From the NCBI GenBank assembly GCA_932521035.1, contig OW051495.1, positions 10,664,001 to 10,728,000 of the forward strand: a DNA stretch of 64,000 bases, read 5' to 3'. The stretch is from Oscheius dolichura. Lineage: Eukaryota; Nematoda; Chromadorea; Rhabditida; Rhabditidae. The notes below the pieces were generated by a model, which did not search any database, was not told the origin of the DNA, and saw nothing but the letters and a program-made list of their open reading frames with translations. Both the position numbers and the translations under genes were made by a program. Positions within the stretch are counted from its first letter, which is position 1. Each line of letters begins with the position of its first letter. Positions 35,112 through 47,053 of this stretch are shown here, one piece after another.

Positions 35112-37931
35112 ATGCCGTGGGATAATTGGAATTCAAACAACGATTTACGAAACTGCTATAACAATGGGCGACGTAACAGCTATTATGACAGTCGTGACCG
35201 CTATTGGGGGCCTCTGGAGTGGTGGAGCGTCTTCGCCAACCTACTCTTGAGCTGGACAACTGATCCGATGGAGGAGCCTGACCATCTAGTGAGGATTGCT
35301 CTTGTTCCTTTAGAAAATTCCTCTTCAGCTTCTCTCCAACAATATCAATAATGGCAGAGGGATGGAGGATATCCTCGAAATTGGCAGAAGAAAGGTAATT
35401 TCTTTTATTTCTCTCCCATCTCGTTAAAATTAGGCATCGCACCCCCTGCTCAACGGTTACCTTCTATCCGGTGCGGTTGTTTCTCTCCTTATCCTCTTCA
35501 TTGGAATTGGAAAGAAGTTCCGAAAGAACCAAGCCGTCCCGATTCCCAAAGACAAGACTAGAGGAAGAATGGTGCCTCTGTGGCTCGCTCATGTTCCGTT
35601 ATTCCTTCTGACACTTTTCTTCGCCATCGCCTTTTCCCTGAGTCTCTGGCCTTCGTATGACAACTACATGCAACAAAGAAGCAGAGATGATCCCATTACT
35701 TATGCCAAAAACACCGAAGAAGATCACAAGTGGATGGGACAATGTTACCTCGACGTAAGCAGAACTTCTTCTGTTTTTGTAACGAGTTTCACTGTAGAAT
35801 TTGACGACCGGTCAGCAAAATCTTGAAGAAACTATTGGCAGAATGACGAGGAATTTCACCACCTCTTGTCAGGCTGACTACAGTCTGCAGAGAAAACGGG
35901 TTGGTTGATAAAGGATACCTTGCTAATTATAGTATTTGAAGAATGAGGTACAAAAGGATAAAGAAACTGTCGAGGAGATCCGTGAATCAGCCAAAAGTTT
36001 GAAAGACCAATTGGCAGAACTCAAGGCTCTTGGTACTGTAAATAACGATGTCGTGGAGCTGGATTATGCCGTTAAAATTCTCACGAAAATTGAAAATAAT
36101 CTGCAGGAAGTTCAGAAGGTTTTGAAAACCTTAAAAATCGTTATAATTGATTTCCCTAGGGATTGGACAATACCTACGAAGCGACTGAAGCTTCCATGGC
36201 CAAAATACAAACCCAGAAGGATGCTATCAATGACGCAGTGAGCATAATTGTTTTTATTTAAAAACGGTGCATGCTTACAGATGGAAAAACTGAATGAGCC
36301 CCTCTTCGCTACCTTTGCAAAAACCTCGAGATCTTTCCGGGAATCCAAGGATACTTTGGACGAGGCTGTCAAGACGCTCTCCAGCTGGTCTCAAACTGTT
36401 TCTTCTCGCTTCACGAAACTGGATAGAGATATCAGAATTGTATGGCACCCCTTTGCCCATTTCATTCGACTTGCAGCGAGAAAAGCCTCTCGCTTTGTAT
36501 ATTGCTGTTCAAGCAATCGTCGGAATTTCTGCTGTCATCGCTCTGATTGGTCTTGGTTTCGGATTTTTAACTTTTTTTTTAATAGTTGGATTAGCTTATC
36601 CTAAAGGTAGCAGACTATGACTATCCGTATCCAGAATATTTCAAGCTCTCAACTGGATTCCCGTCTGGACCAAACTAACCAAGAGAGTCCTTCTTCTTAG
36701 TTTCGTGTTGGTAGGACTAGGAGCGATTGCCATCTTCTACACTTCTGGGTAGCTTTTTTTCTCGTGGGTTAGAAAGTGGTTATATTTAGAATCTTCTTGC
36801 GCTTCGCCGCCCCGGCGACGAGTGTTTGTAACACGTTGAGAGCTGTCGATAACTTCAACTACAGTTCTGATGCTCTCCGATTTTACGATACTTTGGGCTT
36901 GAAGATCACTTTAAAAAACACCGATGGGAAGACGTTCTCTGTTAATTATGGGTACGCGCTTTTCAGCATACCTTCACTTCTTTTTTTAGCGAGTTGTTGT
37001 CTACAACTCCTTGGAGAAGCTTGGCTTCAAAAGATGGTAACCAACGAGAGGACCTGTTTCTGACCAAAAATGTCAACTTGGCTTTCAAAAACTGGAAGAA
37101 TTTGATTAGCAAGAGAGAGGCAATTACTATCCCGGAGATCAAGATACCCGATCAAAGCAAGGTATAACCCTAACTTATGAGCAAAAATGGAAGAACTTCA
37201 GCTCACTCGCCCTCTCAAACTGGCCATGACCGCTTTAGAAGACGTCGACTTTACCCACTCGGAGAAATCCTCTCTCTTTGGACTCGTCGCTAAGGAGATT
37301 AGGACTTTCCAAAGGTCTGTAGAGCATTCAAGGTTAAAACCTCGTACCCTCCAATTACAGACTCCTCCAGCAGATGGAGCTGGCCTCCCTTCGCGAGCTG
37401 ACGATTCCCGAATGCGTCAGCCAAGGACTAGCGGATTATCAGATGAACAGTGTGACTTCTGCATACGAGGGAACATTCAATCGTTTTATTGTAAGCTCTT
37501 CGGGTAAAAGTTGACTCGATTTCCAATATCAGGAGCGTGTCGCCTCTTCACGCGGTAGCGATGAATCATACCAGCCGAATAAGTACCTTACGGCTTACAA
37601 AGGAGCCACCGGTGGCTTCTGTATTCAACTTTTGGTTCCTTTCAGTGGAGTTTGGCTATCAACAAGTGTGTTTTTTGACTATTTCGGAGAAAAACTGTTT
37701 TTAGTGCTTTTGGGAACAGTTCTCCTTCTTGACATGATCGTCATCTACAAGGCTTCCAATAGACTCGTCGCTCAGCCCGAAGCAGAAGTCGCTTCCTTCA
37801 ACAATGTGGTAAGAACGACCTAAAGTCCAATTTGCCTGTTTTAGAACTTCCTTCCTGCTGGTGTACCTTCCATCAGTTCCCCTCTTCTTGACCCCAAGCC
37901 ACAAGAAGAAAGCGAGATCCTTGAAATTTGA
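35112..37931 (+). CDS. prominin-like five-pass membrane protein A
   Basis: About 20 short exons. Topology: a short N-terminal region (MPWDNWNSNNDLRNC), TM1 (LLNGYLLSGAVVSLLILFIG), a basic loop, TM2 (LWLAHVPLFLLTLFFAIAFS), then a loop of roughly 230 residues rich in Lys/Glu helices. TM3 is around LYIAVQAIVGISAVIALIGL, TM4 around VLLLSFVLVGLGAIAIFY. A second large loop has VCNTLRAVDNFNYSSDALRF, comparable with the ICEPYTSKELF region of prominins. TM5 is EKLFLVLLGTVLLLDMIVIY, with a short tail. Two large extracellular loops between TM2-3 and TM4-5 and a total near 750-800 residues fit prominin, a cholesterol-binding protein of membrane protrusions; tweety homologues are smaller. The ATG follows an ATTTTCAG acceptor directly. 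A paralogue follows at 38158. Confidence 0.75.
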
Positions 37932-38157
37932 AGCTACTTTTGTATTTTCCTTGTAACTGGAATAAAACTCAATGTTAACATTTTCTTACAAAGAAAGTCA
38001 AGAACTTTTCATATCTTTTTATGCCTGGCTAATCATTCGAATGAGAAGAACGATGGTAAGACGTGATTTCGTTCTAAAAAAAGAAAGACGGACACAGAAA
38101 TTCACTTTCACTAAGAAAAAAAGCAACAAATCATGATATTCGGATCTTTCAGTGACT

Positions 38158-41060
38158 ATGACTATCAGTTGGTCTTACTATGGTCCTCCACTACAGAACT
38201 ATAATATGACTGATTGCAAATGGACTGGAAAAGAAGAAAATTGGTATGGATCGGGCATGTTCGACGATAAACTCAGTCGATTTGCAACTGCTCTCATGGG
38301 TTTTATGACCACCTCGATGAACGAAAGTGACCATTGGGTAAATGTTTTTATTTAATAAAAACAGTATTGCCCTCTTTTAGGCCCTTTATGAGAATTTGTA
38401 CACTGGTGATTCTATTGAATCAATGCTCTCCTTGGGCCGTAAAAATGTACGAATTTCTGTAGCAATCAGATATAAATTAATCCACTTTAGGCTATGTATC
38501 AGAATTTCTATTCTATTTTGCTGTGTCTTTGCTTACTTCCCATTCTCATCTTTATTGTTGCAATTTGGGGAAAGAAGGCCCCTCCGAGAACTGTAAGACA
38601 CTCGTCTTTTCTATAATACGATGCTCTTCCAGATGAACCAAATAGTGTATATTTGGCCATCCCAGATTCCTCTCTTTGCCGTGACTCTTTTCATCGGCTT
38701 CTGTTTTACTATGTCACTATGGGCGAGCCACAGTACGATACAGTCCGATAACAATGCCCACTTTGCTATTGGTAGTAAGTTGTTGCACTATTTCTTGTTC
38801 TTATACGATTTAGAGATCAAGAACTTGGAAGAACAACAGCTGTGGATGGGGCAATGTGAACTCGACGTGAGAATATGTCTTGTAAAATCTGCTATGGTTT
38901 TTTTAGAATCTAGAAAACAAACTGTTTGACTTGAAGAAAAATATCAATGGACTTGACAATTACTCGGGCGATGGTTGTTCTACAGTAAGACTCTTAAAAA
39001 TGAGACTGGTGAGAAAACTCACAGGAGACAATTATCTTTGCAGGATTTGATCACAACCGATCACGAAAGTTTAAAGGAAGCAGAACATCAAGTTATCCTC
39101 TTAAAAAATCAATTGAGAGACTCAATGACGCTGGAAACCCTACCTTTGTTGGATAGGGAAGAATTAAACCATACGTTGTCCACCCTTTCAGTACATGAAA
39201 GCAAGCTTTGGCGGTTGGACGAGGTGGCCTATATAATGCACTCTTTGTAGAAGACTAATAATGTTCAGGCTTTAACAGAGATTGAAAAGACGGTCACGAT
39301 CTCCCTCAATCAAACCCTGGCTAAAGGGAATCGCTTTAAAAAAGAGGTCCGCAAGATAAGAAAATCAAACACATTTTGTTAGAGTCGAGAACTGATCAAC
39401 TCGTACAAAGTTTCAATAGACACCACCTTTGCAAATTTCACAAAAGTGAAAGAATCATTGGACGGTGCTGTTAAAAAACTGGCTCAGTTTGCTACAACAG
39501 TGGCCCAGCGGTTCAAGAGGATGCAGAAGGAAATACACGAGGTAACTTATCAAAGAGAAAGCAAACAAACGTATTTGCAGCAAGATCCTCTTGTTCTTTA
39601 TGTCTTTATGCAAGTGGTCGTAGCTACCGGAGCAATTACCTCCGTGATCTGTTTTGGAATCGGTTTTGTGGCACTCGCATGCTTTCCCATCTTTCCAAAA
39701 GGTACAGTGAATACCTTTAGGACTCTCTTGCCTTACCTTGTTAGGCAGAAACCTCTTCCGGCCATTGCCAACAGATGTGGCAACGGTCTCAAATGTGCAT
39801 GAGGTTCACAAAAACCGTTTCAGCCCCTCTAACCAACTCCGTACGGAAGTTGTTAATGTTCGGTTTCGGCCTTCTGGTAGCTGTCACTGTCTTCTGCTTC
39901 CTTTTCTCTGCGTACACCAAATAGAGTCCATAAAATAATGCTTTAGGATGATTCTATCCTACGCGGTTCCTATGACCAGTGTCTGCGACACGCTGACCAA
40001 TGTAGAGGAATACAATTTCGAAGGGCCGGCAGTTCGGTTCCACGAAACCATTGGAACAAATTTTAATCTAACAGATTCTACTGGCAAGGAAGTTTCAATC
40101 AGTTTTGGGTAAGACTCCGTTTTTTGGAATGAAATGCTTATTCCAGGAGATTCCTAACCACCACCGGCTATGAAAGTCTAGCTAGTCAGCAAGGCAATAG
40201 TTACCAGGATTTGTTTTACCCAGACAATCGCGGATATCTGGATCAGTGGGTAGATTTCAAAAATCGGAGCAAGCCTGCCTTAAACATAAATAGAGTAAGC
40301 ATTCCCGGCCAGCCAGAGGTTTGTACAGCCAACTGCGTTTCCTCATCTTCGCACAAATAATTTAGCTTGTAAAAGGTTTAAAAGCATTCTCAGCTCATTT
40401 GGAAGGCATCCATCTCCCTCAAGCATCCCAGAAAACTAGAGAGATCACCAGTGAGATCCGGATTCTGAAAAGGTATGCACTGGTCTCGGGTACAACTTCC
40501 ATACGTTCAGTATTTTGTCTCATATGGATCTTCCTTCTTTGAAAAGCGTAGTATTGCCTGGATGTGTTTGGGAATTCGAAACCATGAGGAATGCTGACCG
40601 CATGCAACTGGCCTCACTTTTCCGATCAATCCAAGACTACCAGGTACATATTCCCTGTCTATATGATATTGTTCCCCATATTGCAGAAAGTAATGATGAG
40701 CGAGTTCCACTATCAGACCACCAAGTTCAACTACTTGTATAGAGGAGGAGCAGCAGGCGACTTCTGTGTGGAACTGAGGACATCCTTCAGTATAATGTGC
40801 CTGATCCTTGGTGACTGATCCTTTTATTTATCCCCATTGACCGATTGTAGCACTGCTGGGAGCGCTTCTCGTCGTCAATATGATAGTCATTTTCAACGTT
40901 GCTGATTATTTGAACAAAGAGATGCCAGAATTAGGAGGGGAAACTCCTTCCCAGGTTAAAACCATTGAAAGTGTTTAGCGAATGCTAATTTTAGAGGAAC
41001 CAGTTATCTTCTAGTGACCTCAGAGCACCTCTACTGGATGAAGAATCTGAAGAAAAGTGA
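38158..41060 (+). CDS. prominin-like five-pass membrane protein B
   Basis: Tandem paralogue of the gene at 35112, 226 bases downstream. Shared markers: a WMGQC.LD motif after TM2, the DPL.LY start of TM3, CDTL (CNTL in A) after TM4, a similar TM5 (LGALLVVNMIVIFNVA), and a tail ending APLLDEESEEK (PLLDPKPQEESEILEI in A). TM1 is FYSILLCLCLLPILIFIVAI and TM2 is SQIPLFAVTLFIGFCFTMSL. The first Met, at 38158, follows a TCTTTCAG acceptor by a few bases. The central loop has several N-glycosylation sequons (NET, NHT, NQT, NFT). The two copies are well diverged in sequence but share order and topology, so the duplication is not recent. Confidence 0.75.
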
Positions 41061-41179
41061 GAAGTCCACGGGCTCTCTCTAGAATTCCAGTTTAAAAAAG
41101 CTCAATGATTCCTGTTTATTCGTTTAACTTTCGCCCCATACCAGCTGACTAATGATAAAGGACGCCTCGATAACCGTTG

Positions 41180-42050
41180 TCAGAAACCGAAATGATGCAA
41201 AAAGACGCGGATTCGAAAGGGTCCACTGAAAAATAATGATGGCTCGGTGGCCACAGCTCTGGCGTGCTGGAGGACCTCGCAAATATCTAGATATTGCGCC
41301 GATGGATTATTCGTCTTTTTCATTTCTTCTTTCAACTCATGGACCGCATGTCGGAATAGAGGCCAGTTCAACTTGGTCTGCTGTGCCTGTGGACGACGTC
41401 TAGGAAGACAGCATTCAATGTCTAAGACGAAGCGACAGAGACGGTGATCGGAAAGGAAGTTGAAATTATTCACAACAGACGGAGCGCACTACATCATGTC
41501 GTCGGACCAAGAACAAGTCGAACTCCTTCAGGGTTGTCCCGTTTGGAGCTCTCCAAGTCCACTTGCGGCCCGTTCCCTTACTTTTCCTTCCAGCCCTTAT
41601 GTGCAACCCAAATCTTGTAGTTGGTCTACACATCTGGTTGCACGCCTGCTGGAGACAGCTCAGGAAGCTTTCGTAGTCCTGGTCGCTCGCCTCTGATGTA
41701 GGGGCATAGCCCATTACAAGGCAGAGGGTAAAGCTCGGATTTCCATCGTGCAGCATCTGTCGTTTATTGGCGTGAACCGATAAACATTTTTAATCAGATG
41801 TGGTGCGACGATGAAGCCGACGCCTTTCCGCTTGTACTGTCCTCCGCTATAGTACAGCATGAAGCCAGACTTGCGCAAAAAGGCCTGACCACTACCGGCC
41901 ATCCACGTCTCGCTCAGCCCGACCACGTCAAGCCTGATTTTCATCAGTGCCTCCTCGATTTCGACTCGGCGGTTCTCGGTGGTGATGGACCGGCAATTCA
42001 GTTGACAGACGTTGAGCATCGCTCTCGACATGGGGGTTGGCATACGAGAC
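41180..42050 (-). mobile_element. broken LINE endonuclease fragment
   Basis: Three minus-strand frames (42043-41714, 41756-41466, 41473-41180) together cover an exonuclease/endonuclease/phosphatase domain of non-LTR retrotransposons. Visible blocks are LNVCQLNCRSITTENRR, VVGLSETWMAG, GVGFIVAPHLI and a final SDHRLCRFVLD. At least two frame shifts separate them, and no reverse transcriptase follows, so it is a dead 5'-part copy. RTE- or CR1-like clades are plausible from the SETW and SDHRL motifs. Confidence 0.8.
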
Positions 42051-42307
42051 CGATTATACAGGAAATAAAACAGGATTTCCCCCTATTCTTCCATGTTAAA
42101 ATCGGTCGAGCCAATTGGTTCCAACCCCTCTGTGCAACTGCGTTTCCGGTGGTCCAGCAATTTCTAAAAAAGCAAGGCACATCATGAAATATTCTCGGAA
42201 CAGCCGTGTAGCGCTTCCAACACTCTCGTCTTCCTGTAAGTTCGGCCCTTGGAAAAGTACACAAACCTTCAAGCTTATCGGCAAAGAATATGTGTTGATT
42301 GAAAGTT

Positions 42308-44574
42308 TTATGGGTAAGTGAGCATTGTAGATCTGGGATTACGTGTCATTACGGTTACGGCGGATATGCTTGGCTTGGGCGACTTCCAGTTGAGAAGGCC
42401 TTTTCTAATCTTCTGATTAACAATGACAACCACCCAAGGCAGTGGGAGAAAGCAGATATCGGCTAGAATACCTGAATACCTTTCCTTCTCAGGGAGAAAG
42501 GAATAATACTCACTTCTAAAATAAACAACACGATTGATTGCATAGTCGTCTTTTAGGGTGAACCGAGAATAGTAGAGCAATATCTGAAACAACCATTTTC
42601 ACTTTAATAGGGTACCTTTCTAACCTGATAGACTCCGAAAAGTAAGGAAGAGAAGCACATCCAGCACGCCACGAGGAATACTCTCATCTGTATCCGTTTA
42701 TCATTTTTCTTCCTCATCATGAACATTTTAATGACCGAAGCCACTGTACAGGCGGAAATGAGAACAAATGAAACGGCCCCTGCTATGGAATTCATCAATG
42801 GCGCAGTCATCTTCAACTTTTTGCAGTGGTATGCTTAAAAAAACGCGTACAAAGTCAATTTCCGGGAAGAAATGGTCCACTTTTATGTAGATGGTTCCAT
42901 TCGGGAGAGGAATTATCATCATATAACCAAAGATTATATGTATTGCCAAGAGGAATGGGATGGCGATGGAGCACCCTGTAGCAACATGGCGGAGCCTTGT
43001 CCAGATCTGGAACAATCTGATAAGTTATCTTCCTGTTCAAGTCTATCCCCCAAAATTCTTTCTCTTGTCTACTGGGAAATAAGACCTTCCTTCATACCAC
43101 CTTCCCTTTTCTTTGATATCTAGCCCTATGAAAAAAGCGATCTTTATCCAATAGCTAGCAGCTTTCAAAGTTAATCAACCGGAAATTGGGGACAAAAAGC
43201 CTACCGTAGATGTGGAAATATCGTCTTTATGGACTCTAGATCTTTTACGTCTGTGGGACTATTCTCTGACGTTGTCACATTTATATAGGAACCGCAAAGT
43301 GAAAACTAGATTTTATCACAGGGCGCTGATTTTAGTGTTAATCGAGAGATCACATTGTAGCTTACAACTTTTGTTTTTAGAGTAACCAAATTGGGCTATC
43401 CAGTGCCGAGATATTCTTTTATTTAATTTAACAACGCTGGTGCGCAATCGGTTTCCGGTACAAATTTTGGTCGGGTGGCTAACGATCGAAAGGATGAGGG
43501 TTCGATCCCCACTGACGTCGAAAATTTTTGCTTTTTGAGATTTTTATATCAAAATGATCCTCATAGTGTGGTGAAACGAATGCAATAAAAATCAGAGAAA
43601 TTGAATATCTCATTTTCGAGAAAAACACAAAAGTTGAAAAATAATTTGCAGTGGTGCGCGATTACCTTCGAAAATTTAGGTTATTTTACTAAATTCGAAA
43701 AAAAACCAATAATAAAAACATGCGGCTCGAGTTACATTGCAGAGATATAGACCAATATATTTTTACTATATTAATTTATAGCGGAAACAAAGATTTTTAT
43801 TAAAAAATAAATGTGCCATTCGTTTCTGCGTCTTTTTTCAGCTACTGGGTGTGATTTTTAGCTCAAAATAACGTATAAGAAAGGCGTACTGAAGCCTTTT
43901 GTAACGAGCGTACCCAATGACCAAAATTGCAGAACAAAAAGTGCAGCCACCCTGGCGCGCGCCTTTGCGATCCCTACATTTATATCCCTTTTGTCCAGTG
44001 TATGCTTTGTTTCTTCTCAGTAAGTCTCGATAACAGAATTTTCTCGAAAACTCACATTATCAACTCTCAACGGAATGAATACGGCGGTAAGTTGATGAAA
44101 AGCAATTGCTGTTGAACAGATGAAACTGGCGACAGGGAAGTAATTGTAGAGGAAGTAGGGCACCGAGAGGTAGTAAGTGTGATTGAGGGATACTAGCGGA
44201 GCACACATGGGAGAGTAGCCAAATATTGTGGTGAAAGTGAAGTCTCCAAGCCAGCAGAAGACATTCTGAACAGGAATTTTGAGAAAGTGTACTGTATTTG
44301 CTTAGGAACTTGTAGGTTTCAAATGGGCACACCCTGGTTGCCCTTTCCTTGTGGTAAACAGACCCCCGAAACTTACATAAATGCAGCTAAGGGAGAATAG
44401 ATGAACAAATGTCGCGGAGAAATTCGTCCGTCGAAACTGAATAGCAAAGAATACCAGAAAATACAGAGCAATGGACGGGACAGCATAAAGAAGGCACTTG
44501 AACTCCCACAGAGCCTCGCTTATTGTATTTTTCTCTTTGATACATTGAAAGTTGTAGCTATTAGCGAGTTCCAT
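42308..44574 (-). CDS. nematode 7TM chemoreceptor-like protein (srg/srv-like)
   Basis: The exons encode successive hydrophobic segments: LLYAVPSIALYFLVFFAIQF, LYNYFPVASFICSTAIAFHQ, then ATGCSIAIPFLLAIHIIFGY, AGAVSFVLISACTVASVIKM, VFLVACWMCFSSLLFGVYQV and ADICFLPLPWVVVIVNQKIR. The block GDFTFTTIFGYSPMCAP after TM2 and the absence of a DRY motif fit serpentine receptor families srg or srv rather than rhodopsin-type receptors. Most introns are short, but 44055-43007 is about 1049 bases; GTGAGT and a TTCCAG acceptor join the flanks in frame (RVDN to IWTRLRHV). The start at 44574 follows a CAG acceptor. It probably acts in sensory cilia, by family analogy. Confidence 0.78.
43470..43520 (+). other. 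tRNA-like B-box sequence inside the chemoreceptor intron
   Basis: GGGTTCGATCCCC (43498-43510) is a T-arm/B-box-like sequence, preceded by GGGTGGCTAACG, which recalls a D-arm. Spacing between the two is too short for a tRNA and acceptor stems do not pair, so it is at most a tRNA-derived relic. Confidence 0.25.
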
Positions 44575-45508
44575 GTCCTGAAACGAAGGCGATGTCGTGA
44601 TCGGTTGTTAATAACTGGAACGGAAGAAGTAACTAGAGCTATTCAAACGGGGTTCTATTACCTCATGTTGTAGAAAACGAAAAGGAACTGATTGTGCGTA
44701 AAAAGAGATATAAGAGATTTCTGCTCTCTACAAGGAAGTCTTTTTTTTTCAAGCCAACCTTTCCCTTCTCTTGTAAGGGAACAAACTGACCAGTTGTGTG
44801 AATGGAATATAATCCAGGGAACTTTCGGGGGATGTCATAGCCACCAAGATATAAACCACACAAACTTGGGTAGTTGATTTTGATGTCGGATTAGGTCACG
44901 GTCACTTCACCCCAAAGAAGCTTTCGTACATTTTTAATTCAAAATAAACCGATGAGACGCTACACAATATGGACAGAAAGACAATGAAATTCAAACCACT
45001 ATTCCCATGCCATTTTTCGTACTCGTACTCAGTTAGACTTGTTTGAGTACACTACCCTAATAACGATAGATCCAAATCCTTAGGAAGTTGAATTCCAAGT
45101 TTCACTAAAAGTAAGTTTCATAAAAAGATGTCTGATGACTTCTCCTGATAGAAAGAAAGCCGAAAAACTCGTAAAAACGGATAAAATGTTTCCTCAAATA
45201 AACGAGGAAGTCTGGCTTATTTGAAATGAAATTCAACGTGCAACTCTCTGGTGTAGTCCAACAACTGGTAAAGAAATTGTTAAAATTCTTCCTTGTGCAA
45301 AATGGCTTCCACCTGCTCAAGACAGTTGCTATATTGAATAAATTATATATTGAATAAAATTAGATTTGCGAGCAGGTGACGAAGATGTGTTGAAAAGGAG
45401 ATGTATACAGAAATGGATAAAGATTTTGCTGTCATTTTGTGTACAGAGCGAATGTTCGGAAAATTCTATCCACGATGAAATGCGTCGGCAGCACCTCTAT
45501 CTTTAGGC
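44575..45508. other. intergenic, no gene seen
   Basis: AT-rich with short open frames only; the left part should hold the chemoreceptor promoter. Confidence 0.5.
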
Positions 45509-45509
45509 T

Positions 45510-45585
45510 CATCATAGCGCAGTCGGTAGTGTTCGCGTTTCAAAGGAAAAAGGTGGTGAGTTCAATCCCGGTCGATGACTAAACT
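45510..45585 (+). other. tRNA-derived pseudogene or SINE-like sequence
   Basis: TAGCGCAGTCGGTAG (45514-45528) is a perfect A-box, followed at the expected distance by GTGAGTTCAATCCC, one mismatch from the B-box consensus. The text resembles eukaryotic elongator tRNA-Met. The T stem and acceptor stem do not pair and position 33 is not T, so it is not a functional tRNA. Confidence 0.4.
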
Positions 45586-45694
45586 GTATCGTCTTGGAAT
45601 TACCCCCTGATAGTATTAAAAAAATAAGCGTCACGTGATCAGTCTGAGACATCCCTTTTTCTTTCTTGAAAGGGACTATTTTTCTTCGATCTAA

Positions 45695-45993
45695 ATGGTT
45701 ACAGAAGTAAATAGTAAACAGGAAGATTTAGGGCAGACTAACGCTCTTATTTTTGCTACTGGTGGCTTGATATTGAATAAAGCTTACGAGGTCATAAAAT
45801 TCGGAGAAGCCGATGATGGTTGTAGTTCCTTGTGCCATTTTTCAAAGGATGACGAATTTTAGGAAGAATAGGTCATTGTCGTAATGTTGACTTGTTTTCA
45901 GGATATTGCCGGATTACAAGATTCGCCGAACAAGGAAGTCGGAGCTCCTTCTTCTGCACTAATCAACGGGAAGAACTAGCAAAAACTTATTAG
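45695..45993 (+). CDS. possible 71-residue small protein
   Basis: Exon 45695-45818 and exon 45902-45993, joined at GT/AG (TTTTCAG acceptor), give 71 residues: MVTEVNSKQEDLGQ, a mildly hydrophobic NALIFATGGLILNKAY, then a basic, Arg/Ser/Phe-rich end. Both frames also close quickly if unspliced. I recognise no family; it may be chance. Confidence 0.22.
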
Positions 45994-46159
45994 TGACTTA
46001 TTAGTTATAACGGTAACGGAAATAATTCGAGAGATTCTAGACTCCCTTCCTTTTCTTGGAATGAGCTGCTCATTACCGCTGTTGAGAACGGCTACTTCAA
46101 AAGTAAATGATCCAAGTTTTTTTCAGTAGAAGACACGAGCAGCAAGGAGAAAACAATTA

Positions 46160-46630
46160 TTAATGTCGGTTATGATCAAAACACAGTGGGAAATGCGTTC
46201 GTCTCAAAAGGGAAGAATAAAAGATGACTTTATCCTCGAAATGCACACACTGAAATCGTTATGAATGCGAAATAAAGTCATACTACGGGCCCATACCAGT
46301 GTCCTCAACAATACATGAATAAATGTTGCCAAAAGTCAAACCTCGTAACATTGATTGACGATTTTGGTGATATTTATGATTTTTCTGGCATAGTCTTCAG
46401 CTTTCGCTAGAGACGGAGAAGACGACCAAGAGATAAAGCCGACGCATTGCCCCGTCTGGATAGTCTTGCCTTTCCTCTCCTATAATCCAAAAATAAAACC
46501 AAAAAAGGGTACAAGTTTACCTCTATTTATGGCTTCTCCTCACTTCTTCTACACAACACACAAGTGGATTCTCAGCAAAAATAATGCTTGCAATCACGGA
46601 TTCTCTGAAGAACGGAATTCCTCTCATCAT
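46160..46630 (-). CDS. uncharacterised small protein downstream of SDHAF1
   Basis: Three phase-0 exons (46630-46544, 46479-46342, 46249-46160) give 104 residues starting MMRGIPFFRESVIASIIFAE and ending LCFDHNRH. The middle exon (QTGQCVGFISWSSSPSLAKA, then EDYARKIINITKIVNQCYE) has strongly coding-like text; four cysteines are present. A TATATTTAG acceptor at about 46653, roughly 100 bases after the SDHAF1 stop on the same strand, looks like an operon trans-splice site. A first ATG two codons upstream in another frame (MALKYDERNS) closes after 23 residues, so the start is open to question. No family recognised. Confidence 0.45.
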
Positions 46631-46748
46631 ACTTTAGGGCCATCAACTCACTAAATATAAAATAAGCAACAAAGAAAGGAAATAATGAACTGTACAGCAC
46701 CGAGCTTACAAATATTTTTAAAGCTTACATGTATATAGACATATAGAT

Positions 46749-47053
46749 TTATTCGGGCAGTTTTCGATCGATCTTTATGGTCCCAACGGAAATAATATTT
46801 GCTTTTGTTAGCTGCTCGAGCTCGCGACCTGCTAGACGCAGACGGTATTCTATTCTCAAAATATCGGAAGGCTACAAATTTGTCTTATTTGTAATTGGTC
46901 AGATTTGCTTACTTGAATCTCTTTAGAAGCTTCCCGAAAGTCCAGACGGATTCTTTCTCGTATTGAAGGATCTAATCCTTTTGAAACTCGCAGAAATTGC
47001 CTATAGGTTGACAGTACCAGTTGTTGTAGCTTTGATTTAGACGAGAGGCTCAT
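46749..47053 (-). CDS. SDHAF1: succinate dehydrogenase assembly factor 1 (LYR protein)
   Basis: Mitochondrial matrix LYR-motif protein that helps insert iron-sulfur clusters into the SDHB subunit of complex II. Exon 1 (47053-46913) and exon 2 (46871-46749) give 87 residues. KLQQLVLSTYRQFLRVSKG carries the LYR motif as TYR, with the downstream Phe (FREASKEIQ). Exon 2 reads PSDILRIEYRLRLAGRELEQ, aligning with the human [20 protein letters not shown] segment. Human SDHAF1 has a longer tail absent here. A short intron (41 bases) separates the exons. Confidence 0.9.

Noticed and set aside
43470-43520. A functional tRNA gene in the chemoreceptor intron
   Set aside because: The T-loop is good but D-arm to T-arm spacing is too short and no acceptor stem pairs.
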